Part shown: one piece after another, positions 8,541 to 17,571 of the stretch | Numbering within the stretch: the first letter of the stretch is position 1 | How the letters are laid out: each line of letters begins with the position of its first letter | Assembly (NCBI RefSeq): GCF_011762485.1 | Contig: NZ_JAAKGI010000001.1 | Location: forward strand, 573,962-637,961 | DNA from: Yeosuana marina | Lineage (GTDB): Bacteria; Bacteroidota; Bacteroidia; Flavobacteriales; Flavobacteriaceae | Reading direction: 5' to 3' | Length of the DNA stretch: 64,000 nucleotides | Position numbers and translations under genes: made by a program | Notes under the pieces: generated by a model | The model's database searches: none | Seen by the model: only the letters and a program-made list of their open reading frames with translations | What the model was told of the DNA's origin: nothing

Positions 8541-9887
8541 ATGAAGGAAAAAATAATACTTATAAAAAACGCACATATTGTAAATGAGGGCGCTGTATTT
8601 TGTGGGGATATACTAATTGAAGGAGAGTTTATAAAGGAAATAAGTAGTTCAATTAGTGCAAAATCTTCAGATGTCCATGTGGTTGATGCCGAAGGTAAAT
8701 ACGTATTGCCAGGAGTTATTGACGACCAAGTGCATTTTAGAGAACCAGGACTTACCCATAAAGCAACCATTGAAACAGAATCTAGAGCTGCAGTAGCTGG
8801 CGGTATAACGTCATTTATTGAAATGCCTAATACGATTCCGCAAGCGACTACTATTGAAAAATTAGAAGACAAGTTTGAAATTGCAGCAAAAACATCGTAC
8901 GCCAATTATTCATTTATGTTTGGTGGTACTAATGATAATTTAGAAGAAATTTTAAAAGTTGATGCGAACAAAGTTGCTGGCTTGAAATTATTTTTAGGAT
9001 CTTCTACAGGTAATATGTTGGTTGATGACCCAATAGTTCTTGAGAAAATATTTGCAAGCACCAATTTATTAATTTCTGTTCATTGTGAGGATGAAACAAC
9101 AATTAAAGCAAATCTTGAAACGTACATAGCTAAGTATGGTGAAGATATTCCTATTAAATGTCATCCAGAAATACGAAGTGAAGAAGCTTGCTATTTATCA
9201 TCATCAAAAGCTATTAAATTAGCAGAAAAAACAGGTGCTAGATTGCATGTTTTTCATTTGTCTACAGGAAAGGAAACTAAATTATTCAGTAATAAAACCC
9301 CTTTAAAAGATAAAAAAATAACAGCCGAGGTTTGTATTCACCATTTATGGTTTTCAGATGAGGATTATGATACAAAAGGAACCTTAATAAAATGGAATCC
9401 AGCGGTAAAATCCAAAAAGGATAGGGATCAACTTTGGGAAGCTCTGCTTGATGATAGAATAGATGTTATTGCTTCAGACCATGCCCCACATACGTTAGAA
9501 GAAAAGAGAAATGTTTACACGAAAGCACCTTCTGGAGGACCTTTAGTGCAACATGCCTTATCTGCTATGCTAGAAATGTGTCACAAAGAAAAAATTTCTA
9601 TTGAAAAAGTGGTTGAAAAAATGTGTCACAATCCGGCTATTTTATTTCAAATTGAAAAAAGAGGATTTATAAAAGAAGGCTATTATGCCGATTTAGTTTT
9701 AGTAGATTATAATAATCCATATACTGTAAAAAAGGATAATGTTTTATATAAATGTGGATGGTCTCCTTTTGAAGGAACAACGTTTAAGTCGAGAATAACT
9801 CATACGTTTGTAAATGGTAATTTGGTTTTCGAGAATTCTAAATTTCATAATTTTAAATCTGCAAAACGCTTAACTTTTAATAGGTAA
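8541..9887 (+). CDS. pyrC: Dihydroorotase, Bacteroidota type
   Basis: Catalyses ring closure of carbamoyl-aspartate to dihydroorotate in pyrimidine synthesis. The 448-residue amidohydrolase shows likely metal ligands Lys149 (GLKLFLGSS, probably carboxylated), His181 (VHCEDE), His236/239 (LHVFHLST) and catalytic Asp313 (ASDHAPHT). The usual N-terminal HxH is here QxH (Gln63-Val-His65 in DDQVHFREPG). I recall the same Gln in other Bacteroidota proteins annotated as dihydroorotases, so it is probably a lineage trait. A related cyclic amidohydrolase activity cannot be excluded. It is translationally coupled to the next gene (TAATG). Confidence 0.85.
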   Translation: MKEKIILIKNAHIVNEGAVFCGDILIEGEFIKEISSSISAKSSDVHVVDAEGKYVLPGVIDDQVHFREPGLTHKATIETESRAAVAGGITSFIEMPNTIPQATTIEKLEDKFEIAAKTSYANYSFMFGGTNDNLEEILKVDANKVAGLKLFLGSSTGNMLVDDPIVLEKIFASTNLLISVHCEDETTIKANLETYIAKYGEDIPIKCHPEIRSEEACYLSSSKAIKLAEKTGARLHVFHLSTGKETKLFSNKTPLKDKKITAEVCIHHLWFSDEDYDTKGTLIKWNPAVKSKKDRDQLWEALLDDRIDVIASDHAPHTLEEKRNVYTKAPSGGPLVQHALSAMLEMCHKEKISIEKVVEKMCHNPAILFQIEKRGFIKEGYYADLVLVDYNNPYTVKKDNVLYKCGWSPFEGTTFKSRITHTFVNGNLVFENSKFHNFKSAKRLTFNR

Positions 9888-10435
9888 TGCTAAAACGTTT
9901 TTTTACATATATGTTTCTAGGATTCTTAGCGGTATCATGTTACACCATGAATAAACCTGAAAAGCCAAAGCATTTAATTTCAAAGAAGGAGATGGTCAAC
10001 ATTATCATAGATTTGAAATTAATATCATCTTCAAATGGAGCCAATAAAAAGATTTTAGAAAATAAAAATATTTACTCAGACGATTATGTTTATAAAAAGT
10101 ATGATATAGATAGTGCTACATTCGCATTAAGCAATAATTATTATGCTTTTTATGTGAAGGATTATGATGAAATTTACACAAAGGTTAAAGATAGTTTAGA
10201 AGAGCTATCTCAATTTTATACAAAGTTAGAAGAAACTGAACTTAAGGAAAAGAAGAAACAAGATTCTATTAATGCTGTAAGAAAAAAGGATTCAATAAAC
10301 AATCTGTTAAAGCCAAAAGCTTCTTTAAAGGAAAAACTAGAAAAAGATTCAATTCTTAATCCTAATTTAAAAAATAAAACAAAGCCTAAAAAGCTTATTC
10401 AACCTGCTTCAGATAAAGCGTCCCAATCTCTGTAA
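9887..10435 (+). CDS. DUF4296 lipoprotein
   Basis: A 182-residue predicted lipoprotein. The signal peptide MLKRFFTYMFLGFLAVSC ends in a lipobox with the lipidated Cys at residue 18. The domain starting at KPKHLISKKEMVNIIIDLKLI matches DUF4296, a flavobacterial family of unknown function commonly found after dihydroorotase. The C-terminal half is a lysine/glutamate-rich, probably helical stretch. Its start overlaps the dihydroorotase stop by one base. Its last 41 bases overlap the 3' end of the convergent epimerase gene. Confidence 0.85.
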   Translation: MLKRFFTYMFLGFLAVSCYTMNKPEKPKHLISKKEMVNIIIDLKLISSSNGANKKILENKNIYSDDYVYKKYDIDSATFALSNNYYAFYVKDYDEIYTKVKDSLEELSQFYTKLEETELKEKKKQDSINAVRKKDSINNLLKPKASLKEKLEKDSILNPNLKNKTKPKKLIQPASDKASQSL

Positions 10436-11405
10436 TACTATCTTTGACCGGTTTAAATTCAAAATTTAAATACGATTTTATTTTGGTAGTATCATAGGAT
10501 TTTTTAGTAGATAATGATGTTACTAAATGTTTAGTTAGTTGCCTACGTTTGCCAGTTAATTTGTGTGTTAACCAATCTAGTCTCCATGCTATTTGCAATA
10601 ACCACTGAGGCGCCAATTTTTTAGGCGGCGAAGTGTTAACCGAAATAGAAATATCCCTAAGAAAATCTTTGTAACTCCAGCTTTCAGCAATCAGGATAAA
10701 ACGTTCGTTTGTTATGTCGCTTTTTGTAAGTTTGATCATAACCGATACCACATCTTTCACATCAACCAACCCAATAGAACCAGCGGTATAATGTTTAAAG
10801 CCATGATGCGCTTTTTTAAATAAACTACCACTTCCATAACGCCAAATACCTGCCCCTAAAATAACACCAGGATTTACCATTACAATATCTAGACCTTCTT
10901 GAGCAGCGCGCCAAACTTCCATTTCAGCACCGTACTTTGTAATGGCGTAAACATTATTACTAGCTTCAGGATTCCATTCGCTTTCTTCAGTTAACATTTC
11001 AGTATCATCGAGAGTTCCAATGGTAGCAATAGAGCTTACATAACAAAGTTTTTTAATTTTTTCAGATATACAAAGGTTAACCACATTGGCCGTTCCTTCT
11101 ATATTTGTTTTTCTTAAAAGTTGATATTTATCAGGTTCAAAAGACACAAAAGCCGCACAATGGTACACATAGGAGACGCCCTCAAAGGCATCTGTTAATG
11201 ATGGGATGTCTAAAATGTCTGCTTGAACCCATTCAATCGAATCAAAAAGAGGCGTGTAACTATCAGTATAACACGAAAATACCTGTTTTATATTATCTAA
11301 TTTACGTTCCGTTCTATATATCGCTCTAACTTTTTCACCATTGCTTATAAGTTTATAAAGCAAATGCGAACCAACCAAACCTGTACTACCTGTTACTAAA
11401 ATCAT
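10395..11405 (-). CDS. NAD-dependent epimerase/dehydratase family protein
   Basis: A 336-residue extended short-chain dehydrogenase. Visible features are the cofactor motif TGSTGLVGSHLL (about 5-16), the catalytic pair YAITKYGAE (YxxxK, about 152-160) and YVSSIAT. The GDP/NDP-sugar versus 3-beta-HSD/reductase substrate class cannot be told from motifs. The C-terminal region with LDWLTHKLTGKRRQLTKH is like dihydroflavonol reductase-type relatives. Convergent with the DUF4296 gene (41-bp overlap) and divergent from tyrS. Confidence 0.88.
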   Translation of the reverse strand: MILVTGSTGLVGSHLLYKLISNGEKVRAIYRTERKLDNIKQVFSCYTDSYTPLFDSIEWVQADILDIPSLTDAFEGVSYVYHCAAFVSFEPDKYQLLRKTNIEGTANVVNLCISEKIKKLCYVSSIATIGTLDDTEMLTEESEWNPEASNNVYAITKYGAEMEVWRAAQEGLDIVMVNPGVILGAGIWRYGSGSLFKKAHHGFKHYTAGSIGLVDVKDVVSVMIKLTKSDITNERFILIAESWSYKDFLRDISISVNTSPPKKLAPQWLLQIAWRLDWLTHKLTGKRRQLTKHLVTSLSTKKSYDTTKIKSYLNFEFKPVKDSITEIGTLYLKQVE

Positions 11406-11458
11406 ACAACGAATGTAAAGAATTATTCATAATTCATCAGTAATTATACATTGATTTT

Positions 11459-11466
11459 TATCTTTG
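11459..11466 (+). promoter_or_regulatory. -7 box of tyrS
   Basis: TATCTTTG matches TAnnTTTG exactly, 26 bases upstream of the ATG at 11493. Confidence 0.6.
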
Positions 11467-11492
11467 CCGTAGTTTAGTAAAAATATAAAAAC

Positions 11493-12788
11493 ATGATAAA
11501 GAATTTTGTAGAAGAATTGACTTGGAGAGGCATGATACATACCGTAATGCCTGGTGCAGAAGAGCATTTAATGGAAAGTATGCGTAGTGCTTATGTAGGA
11601 TTTGATCCTACGGCAGATTCTTTACATATAGGAAATTTAGTCCCTATTATGTTATTAGCTCATTATCAACGCTGCGGACATCGTCCGGTTGCGTTAGTTG
11701 GCGGAGCGACAGGCATGATTGGTGATCCTTCAGGAAAATCGAACGAGCGTAATTTGTTGGATGAAAAAACACTACGTCATAATCAAGAAGCTATAAAAAA
11801 TCAGTTGTCCCACTTTTTAGATTTTGAAAGTGATGCAGACAATGCGGCGATTTTGGTGAATAATTATGATTGGATGAAAGATTTTTCATTCCTTGAATTT
11901 ATTCGCGATGTTGGGAAGCATATTACCGTAAATTATATGATGGCTAAAGATTCTGTAAAAAACAGAATTTCATCTGAATCTACAGAAGGTATGAGTTTTA
12001 CAGAGTTTACCTATCAATTAGTTCAAGGATACGACTTTTTACACTTATATAAAGAAAAAAATTGTAGCATTCAAATGGGTGGGAGTGACCAATGGGGAAA
12101 TATCACCACAGGAACCGAATTAATTAGACGAATTGATAATGGAAAGGGATTTGCCATTACTTGTCCTTTAATCACAAAATCTGACGGGTCTAAATTTGGA
12201 AAGTCTGAAGGCGGTAACGTTTGGTTAGATGCCAACAGAACATCACCTTATAAATTCTATCAATATTGGCTAAACTCAAGTGATGAGGATGCAGAAAAGT
12301 ATATTAAAATATTTACGTTTTTAACAGAGTCTGAAATTAACGACTTAATAGCAGAACATCAGGAAGCGCCGCATTTACGTGTGTTACAAAAGCGTTTAGC
12401 TGAGGAAATTACCACGATGGTGCATTCTAAAGATGATTTAGATAATGCCATTAAAGCGAGTAATATTTTATTTGGAAATTCTACTAGTAATGACTTAAAG
12501 CATTTAAACGAACAAACCTTTTTAGATGTGTTTGATGGTGTACCTCAGACAGAAATTTTAAAATCTGAAATAGAAGAAGGGTTAGATATTATTGCTGCTT
12601 TAGCTGAAAAAGGGGGATTTTTAAAATCGAATGGAGAGGCCAGAAGAGCTCTTAAAGAAAATTCGATTTCAGTTAATAAAGAAAAAGTAAAAGAAGATTA
12701 TAAAATTACAGTGTCTGATTTAATTAACAATAAGTTTGTGTTGCTACAACGTGGTAAGAAAAACTATTTTGTAATTAGGATATCATAA
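11493..12788 (+). CDS. tyrS: Tyrosyl-tRNA synthetase
   Basis: Charges tRNA-Tyr. The 431-residue class I enzyme has the HIGH motif as HIGN (residues 45-48), the GGSDQWGNI tyrosine-specific segment and the KMSKS motif as KFGKS near residue 235. The C-terminal S4-like RNA-binding domain (about 365-431, [14 protein letters not shown]) is complete. Monocistronic, with its own TAnnTTTG promoter and a hairpin directly after the stop. Confidence 0.97.
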   Translation: MIKNFVEELTWRGMIHTVMPGAEEHLMESMRSAYVGFDPTADSLHIGNLVPIMLLAHYQRCGHRPVALVGGATGMIGDPSGKSNERNLLDEKTLRHNQEAIKNQLSHFLDFESDADNAAILVNNYDWMKDFSFLEFIRDVGKHITVNYMMAKDSVKNRISSESTEGMSFTEFTYQLVQGYDFLHLYKEKNCSIQMGGSDQWGNITTGTELIRRIDNGKGFAITCPLITKSDGSKFGKSEGGNVWLDANRTSPYKFYQYWLNSSDEDAEKYIKIFTFLTESEINDLIAEHQEAPHLRVLQKRLAEEITTMVHSKDDLDNAIKASNILFGNSTSNDLKHLNEQTFLDVFDGVPQTEILKSEIEEGLDIIAALAEKGGFLKSNGEARRALKENSISVNKEKVKEDYKITVSDLINNKFVLLQRGKKNYFVIRIS

Positions 12789-12790
12789 GA

Positions 12791-12817
12791 AAAGCCTGAC
12801 GAAGAACATCAGGCTTT
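12791..12817 (+). terminator. Hairpin after tyrS
   Basis: A 9-bp stem AAAGCCTGA/TCAGGCTTT with a 9-base loop begins two bases after the stop codon. The T tail is short, so this may be a weak terminator. Confidence 0.6.
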
Positions 12818-12975
12818 AAACTAACCAACCAGCTTGAAAATAATTTCTTTTTCATAGCTGATTTTTTGGTCGTAAATTTTTAATAATCCTTACAAAAAAA
12901 ATAGATTTAATGTGTCTTCATTACAAAGAGCACAATGACAAAGTAATTTTTATAAATGGAGTTCAAAAATAATAA

Positions 12976-13053
12976 GATTGCTTCACCGCGTTCGCAATGA
13001 CGTTGCAAGAATATGATTGCTTCTCCAGAGAGCTATAGGGATTTGCAATGACG
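12976..13053. repeat. Two tandem copies of a GATTGCTTC...GCAATGACG dispersed repeat
   Basis: Copy 1 (12976-13002) and copy 2 (13015-13053) both begin GATTGCTTC and end GCAATGACG with different middles. The outer ends form small inverted arms (ATTGC/GCAAT). A truncated third end (CACAATGACAAAG) lies near 12931. This intergenic family, read in reverse as CGTCATTGCGAnnnAAGCAATC, is one I recall from many genomes including flavobacteria. Confidence 0.6.
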
Positions 13054-13059
13054 AAAAAA

Positions 13060-14040
13060 TTAAAGCACCATTAAATTACACCCACGAATATCTGAATGGT
13101 CAAAGCGTCCAATGACTTCAAAAGAATCATCTTTGTAAACACGTCCTAAATCTTGTGTGGCAATAAAAGAGCAAGAGTTTATATTGGCTAAATCAATGAC
13201 ATTAAGTCCGCCACTTTTTCCTGTAGGTAGTATACTTAAAGCATCTTCAGTATCACGAGCTAAAACCTTCATCCAATTAGGAGTATTAAAAACACCGTTC
13301 CCCTGTGAATACGCCTGACTCAATAATTCGGTCATACCATATTCGCTATGAATAGATTCAACGCCAAAACCAACTTTAAGTTGACTATGGAGTTCTTCGC
13401 GTATCAATTCTTTTCGACGTCCTTTCATGCCTCCGGTTTCCATGACGATGGTATTATTTAAGCTAAATTGATACGTCTCAATTAAATCTAACAAAGCAAA
13501 GGAAACACCAATGAGCAATATTTTTTTCCCTTGTGAATCTAATAGAGTTAAGGTGTTTTTTAATTCATCTAAATTATTGAGATAAAAACCACTTTCTGAA
13601 TGCTTTGATTGCGTAATCATAGCATCTACCATATAAATCAGTGAAGAACCTTCGCGCTCAAGATAGGATGGTAAAAGCGCTAGTATGACATAGTTGTTTA
13701 CACTTCCATAAAATTGTTCAAATCCCTTAGTAAAACTATTTTTATAAATATCTAAATTGGTAACCAAATGTTTACTTGTCTTACTGCCAGTTGTTCCCGA
13801 ACTTGTAAAGGTGGTTTGTATATTATTTTGAGAGCTTAAAACTTCGTGAGTTTTAAAGAATTGAATGGGTAAAAACGGAATGTCTTTGATGGTTTTAACA
13901 TCACTTGGATGTTTGTATAACAAATCACAAAATGATCTGTAAACAGTATTGTTTTTAAACTGATAGTTAAAAACATCCAACGCCAATTCAGTGAACTTTT
14001 GTTCAGATTGAATATTAAAAATGGCATTTGTATCTATCAT
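13060..14040 (-). CDS. LuxE-like acyl-protein synthetase / adenylate-forming protein
   Basis: A 326-residue protein of the LuxE (acyl-protein synthetase) branch of adenylate-forming enzymes. The AMP-binding P-loop-like motif is TSSGTTGSKTSKH (about residues 80-92), and the HSEYGMTELLSQAY segment near residue 234 is the equivalent of the adenylation A5 motif. Such proteins activate a carboxylic acid as acyl-AMP. No luciferase or fatty acid reductase genes are near, so a bioluminescence role is not suggested. Flavobacteria often carry this gene in isolation, and its substrate is unknown. Confidence 0.82.
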   Translation of the reverse strand: MIDTNAIFNIQSEQKFTELALDVFNYQFKNNTVYRSFCDLLYKHPSDVKTIKDIPFLPIQFFKTHEVLSSQNNIQTTFTSSGTTGSKTSKHLVTNLDIYKNSFTKGFEQFYGSVNNYVILALLPSYLEREGSSLIYMVDAMITQSKHSESGFYLNNLDELKNTLTLLDSQGKKILLIGVSFALLDLIETYQFSLNNTIVMETGGMKGRRKELIREELHSQLKVGFGVESIHSEYGMTELLSQAYSQGNGVFNTPNWMKVLARDTEDALSILPTGKSGGLNVIDLANINSCSFIATQDLGRVYKDDSFEVIGRFDHSDIRGCNLMVL

Positions 14041-14053
14041 AGATTTAAAAACG

Positions 14054-14061
14054 CAAAAGTA
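14054..14061 (-). promoter_or_regulatory. -7 box of the LuxE-like gene
   Basis: The minus strand reads TACTTTTG, a perfect TAnnTTTG, 13 bases upstream of the ATG. It is followed directly upstream by the terminator of the preceding gene. Confidence 0.55.
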
Positions 14062-14070
14062 CTAAAATAA

Positions 14071-14097
14071 AAAAGCGTTACTATTAGCAACGCTTTT
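14071..14097 (-). terminator. Terminator of the T9SS-sorted protein gene
   Basis: AAAAGCGTT and AACGCTTTT form a 9-bp stem with a 9-base loop. On the minus strand it is followed by a T-rich stretch. It lies 20 bp after the stop at 14117. Confidence 0.8.
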
Positions 14098-14116
14098 AAA
14101 ATTGTATTTTTTAAGT

Positions 14117-14464
14117 TTATTTTATTATTAATTTCCGGGTTTCACTGATGTTGTTTTCAGTAATTTTTAAAATGTAAACACCGGTACTTAACTGTGAGAT
14201 ATTAAATTCTTTACCTGTTAATACAGTAGACGATATTAGCTTGCCTAAAACATTATATACGGCAACCGTTTTATTTAATCCTCGTTTAGATGTAATATAA
14301 ATGTATAATTTTCCGTTACTAACAGGGTTGGGGTATATAGAGAGACCTTCAATATTTTGTTGTTGCTGTTGGGGCGTATAATTCTGATTTGATTGAGAAA
14401 ACCCTTGAAGAGAAATCAAAAACAAAAGAGAAAAAATAAAAGTTAAAACGTAGTTTTTTTGCAT
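14117..14464 (-). CDS. Minimal T9SS type A sorting-domain protein
   Basis: A 115-residue secreted protein made of three parts: a signal peptide (MQKNYVLTFIFSLLFLISLQGFSQ), a Gln-rich linker (residues about 25-38) and a type A sorting domain starting at LSIYPNPVSNGKLYI and ending GVYILKITENNISETRKLIIK. This C-terminal domain directs cargo through the Bacteroidota type IX system and is normally removed or used for attachment after crossing the outer membrane. There is essentially no cargo domain between signal and sorting domain. It lies alone, upstream of and divergent from the two-component genes. Confidence 0.9.
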   Translation of the reverse strand: MQKNYVLTFIFSLLFLISLQGFSQSNQNYTPQQQQQNIEGLSIYPNPVSNGKLYIYITSKRGLNKTVAVYNVLGKLISSTVLTGKEFNISQLSTGVYILKITENNISETRKLIIK

Positions 14465-14667
14465 AGTAGGTTGTTTATGTTTTAAAATTACTAAATTCTT
14501 TCAAAAGTTATACCAAAGTATTGTTAAAAAAACATGTTTTTAATCGAAAGGTTAAAACACTGTAAGTTATACGTTACCTTATGGTTATTTATATTAAATT
14601 TACTCTAAATCTGTGTTATTAATTTTATATTTACTTCAAATAATAAACTTATAATCGTAATTACAGA

Positions 14668-15348
14668 ATGAATAAAAAAGACATTAAAATACTTTTAGTT
14701 GATGATGAGCCAGATATTTTAGAGATAGTAGGTTATAATTTATCAAATGAGGGCTATCAGGTGTTAACTGCAGAAAATGGTCTTGAAGCTGTTAAAAAGG
14801 CTAAAAAAGAACTTCCTCATTTAATTATTCTTGATGTAATGATGCCAGAAATGGATGGTATAGAGGCTTGTGAAATTATTAGAAAAAGTCCTGATTTAAA
14901 AGACACAGTAATTACTTTTTTAACAGCTAGAGGTGAAGATTATTCTCAAGTAGCAGGTTTTGATGCTGGAGCAGATGATTATATAACCAAGCCTATTAAA
15001 CCAAAAGTATTAGTAAGTAAAGTTAAAGCCTTATTAAGACGTTTTAAAGAACAAGATATTGATAATACTGTTAAAATAGGCAATTTAGTTATCAATAGAG
15101 ATGAGTATAAAATTATTTTAAACGGCACAGAAATTATTTTGCCAAGAAAGGAATTTGAGTTATTATCTTTATTAGCATCTAAGCCTGGTAAAGTTTTTAA
15201 AAGAGATGAAATCCTTGATAAAGTTTGGGGAAATGAAGTGGTTGTAGGCGGAAGAACCATAGATGTTCATATTAGAAAACTAAGAGAAAAAATAGGTGAT
15301 GATTGCTTCAAAACAGTTAAAGGTGTAGGCTATAAGTTTGTAGATTAA
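14668..15348 (+). CDS. OmpR/PhoB-family response regulator
   Basis: A 226-residue two-domain regulator. The receiver domain (1-120) has the acidic pair at Asp12/Asp13, the phosphoacceptor Asp56 (LIILDVMMPEMDG) and the conserved Lys in DDYITKPIKP. The C-terminal winged helix (about 130-225) ends RTIDVHIRKLREKIGDDCFKTVKGVGYKF, as in PhoB. Its stop overlaps the histidine kinase start by one base (TAATG), so the two form a cognate pair. In Bacteroidota such pairs are often called PhoB/PhoR. No phosphate genes are nearby, so the stimulus is unknown. Confidence 0.92.
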   Translation: MNKKDIKILLVDDEPDILEIVGYNLSNEGYQVLTAENGLEAVKKAKKELPHLIILDVMMPEMDGIEACEIIRKSPDLKDTVITFLTARGEDYSQVAGFDAGADDYITKPIKPKVLVSKVKALLRRFKEQDIDNTVKIGNLVINRDEYKIILNGTEIILPRKEFELLSLLASKPGKVFKRDEILDKVWGNEVVVGGRTIDVHIRKLREKIGDDCFKTVKGVGYKFVD

Positions 15349-16391
15349 TGCGTTCAAAATTCAAAAAAACATATAAGTTTGCAATAAAAACATCGCTTTT
15401 TATAACGCTATTTATAACGCTCTTAATGGGTGTTTTTTTATATAGTTTTTATACTATTAACTGGCTGATTCTTTTAGTCTTTTCAATAATATGCTACGTT
15501 TTTGCATTTTTAGTTATTCAGTTTAGGGTAGAACGATTTATCTACAGGAGAGTAAAAAAAATATATGATGATTTAACACTTTTAGAATCTGCAAGTTTAA
15601 CACGCGGCCCAATAAATACGGATATGGGTACGCTTACTCAGGAAATAGATAAATTTGCTAGAGATAAAAAACTAGAGATAGAAACATTAAAAGTTAGAGA
15701 CCAGTACAGAAAAGAGTTTTTTGGTAATGTGTCTCATGAATTAAAGACACCGTTATTTACTGTTCAGGGCTATATTTTAACGTTGCTGGACGGTGCTATG
15801 AATGATGAAAAAATACGTGAAAAATACCTAACTAGAGCCAGTAAAGGAGTTGAACGACTGGTTTACATAGTTAATGATTTAGACATGATTACCAAATTAG
15901 AAATAGGTGATTTACGTTTGAAAATTGAACGTTTTGACATTGTTGAAATGGTAAAAAATGTATTTGATATGTTTGAGATGCGAGCCAACAAGAAAAAAAT
16001 CACATTAACATTTGATATTGAGTATAACAAACCCATTTTAGTCAATGCCGATAAGGAACGTATCCAGCAGGTATTGATTAATCTGGTTGTAAACTCCATA
16101 AAGTATGGTCGTGAAAAAGGAACAACCGAGGTAAGTATTGAAAATCTTATTAAAAACAAGGTAATTGTTAGAATAACTGATAATGGAATAGGAATTGGAA
16201 AACCTCATTTATCAAGACTCTTTGAACGTTTTTACAGGGTTGATAAAAGCGGTTCTAGAAGTGAAGGCGGTTCTGGTTTGGGACTTTCAATAGTAAAGCA
16301 CATTATAGAAGCGCATGATGAAAAAATATATGTTGAAAGTGAATTTGGTGTTGGTAGCGAATTTTCATTCACCCTTGAAAAGGCTAAATAA
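15348..16391 (+). CDS. Sensor histidine kinase (PhoR-like)
   Basis: A 347-residue membrane histidine kinase paired with the preceding regulator. Two hydrophobic helices (about residues 14-35 and 39-58) are separated by only a few residues, so there is almost no periplasmic sensor domain. The phosphoacceptor is His130 in FFGNVSHELKTPL. The ATP-binding part shows an N box (VLINLVVNSIKYG, about 238-250), a G1 box (DNGIGIG) and a G2 box (GSGLGLSIVKH). Sensing may be through the membrane or a partner. The last 27 bases overlap the convergent glycosyltransferase gene. Confidence 0.92.
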   Translation: MRSKFKKTYKFAIKTSLFITLFITLLMGVFLYSFYTINWLILLVFSIICYVFAFLVIQFRVERFIYRRVKKIYDDLTLLESASLTRGPINTDMGTLTQEIDKFARDKKLEIETLKVRDQYRKEFFGNVSHELKTPLFTVQGYILTLLDGAMNDEKIREKYLTRASKGVERLVYIVNDLDMITKLEIGDLRLKIERFDIVEMVKNVFDMFEMRANKKKITLTFDIEYNKPILVNADKERIQQVLINLVVNSIKYGREKGTTEVSIENLIKNKVIVRITDNGIGIGKPHLSRLFERFYRVDKSGSRSEGGSGLGLSIVKHIIEAHDEKIYVESEFGVGSEFSFTLEKAK

Positions 16392-17441
16392 CTGACTGAA
16401 ATTTAGATTGTTTTCGACGACTTCAAAACCTTTATAATCATTAATTTTTTTTAAACAATCAAATGTAAAATCACTTTGTTTGCAGTAGGGTGCAATTTGT
16501 AACGCTTGCATTCTTTTTGCGAGATATAACTGTTCATTTTGTCCGGGTGTCGGAATAAAAAAGACTTTCTTTTTAAATAACACAGCTAAATCCATAATGG
16601 TGGTGTAACCAGAGCGCGATACCATGATATCACTTTGTTTAATTGCGTTTTCTAGTTCCAGACTTTTCATAAAGTTATAAATAGTCATATTATTTTGGTG
16701 TGTCATTTTTTGGGTATGTTCAATCACTCCTTTTACAACTAGTATAGATTCTTTATAGTTTTTTAATTCACGCAAAATTTTATTTTCTAAAAGTGACCGT
16801 TGAGGTTCTGGACCCGATAACAATACCAAAATAGTATACTTTGATGTTGTAGGTTCAGTTTTATTAAACCGGCTTAAAGGACCTAAATATTTAAGATTGA
16901 GTTTATGGTTGTTAGTGTGCCCAAGTTTTCCACTTAAATTCTGATTGTTTTCAAAATCTGGAACCCAGCATTCATTATATTTTTTAATAACTTGTTGATG
17001 TAACTTGGTTGTTAACCAAGTCGAAGTAAAACCGCTAAAAACTTTAAGTTGATGTGTGATGTAAACAGTTGGAATATGCTTGTTCGAAGTATAAATACCA
17101 AAGCGGTTGTCTGAAATGATTCCTTTGATATCATGAGTTTTAATAAGATCTTCAACGACTTTTTTTTCTTCTTGAACTGACTTAAGTAATTTTGGAATAG
17201 TTTTAAGCAATTGCCATTTTAATAAAAAGCCATATTTAGAATATTTAATTTGGTAAGATGGAAGTTCAAGACATGTTAGTTTCGGAAATTCCTTTTTGAG
17301 TAACTGTAAAGCGTCACCATCGCTTGCTATTATGGGTTCAAAATCGTGTTCAATTAATGCATTAATAATAGGGATACAACGTGAACCATGACCTAAACCC
17401 CAGTTTAACGGAGCTATTAAAATTCGCTTTTTGATATTCAT
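16365..17441 (-). CDS. MurG-like glycosyltransferase family protein
   Basis: A 358-residue GT-B fold protein. The start RILIAPLNWGLGHGSRCIPIINALI carries the glycine-rich GxGHGSR turn typical of GT28/MurG-like enzymes, and the C-terminal donor-site region has SDIMVSRSGYTTIMDLAVLFKKKVFFIPTPGQNEQ. Similar proteins in Bacteroidota are annotated simply as glycosyltransferases. Acceptor and donor are not known. Convergent with the histidine kinase (27-bp overlap) and divergent from trmB. Confidence 0.8.
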   Translation of the reverse strand: MNIKKRILIAPLNWGLGHGSRCIPIINALIEHDFEPIIASDGDALQLLKKEFPKLTCLELPSYQIKYSKYGFLLKWQLLKTIPKLLKSVQEEKKVVEDLIKTHDIKGIISDNRFGIYTSNKHIPTVYITHQLKVFSGFTSTWLTTKLHQQVIKKYNECWVPDFENNQNLSGKLGHTNNHKLNLKYLGPLSRFNKTEPTTSKYTILVLLSGPEPQRSLLENKILRELKNYKESILVVKGVIEHTQKMTHQNNMTIYNFMKSLELENAIKQSDIMVSRSGYTTIMDLAVLFKKKVFFIPTPGQNEQLYLAKRMQALQIAPYCKQSDFTFDCLKKINDYKGFEVVENNLNFSQLFSLFKGE

Positions 17442-17521
17442 CAGTTAGACTATTTTTTATAGGTTATATGCCATTAAAATTCATCAATTTTAAAAGGAGT
17501 TATTCTCATTTCATATAAAAA

Positions 17522-17529
17522 CAAAGATA
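17522..17529 (-). promoter_or_regulatory. Candidate -7 box of the MurG-like gene
   Basis: The minus strand reads TATCTTTG, matching TAnnTTTG, about 80 bases upstream of the ATG. No convincing -33 element is seen. Confidence 0.4.
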
Positions 17530-17571
17530 AAGCTAATTTGTTTCCTTAATTTTACCAAAATTTTTAAAAGA

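Noticed and set aside
13060..14040. Bioluminescence (lux) locus
   Set aside because: Only a LuxE-like protein is present; no luxA, luxB, luxC or luxD nearby.
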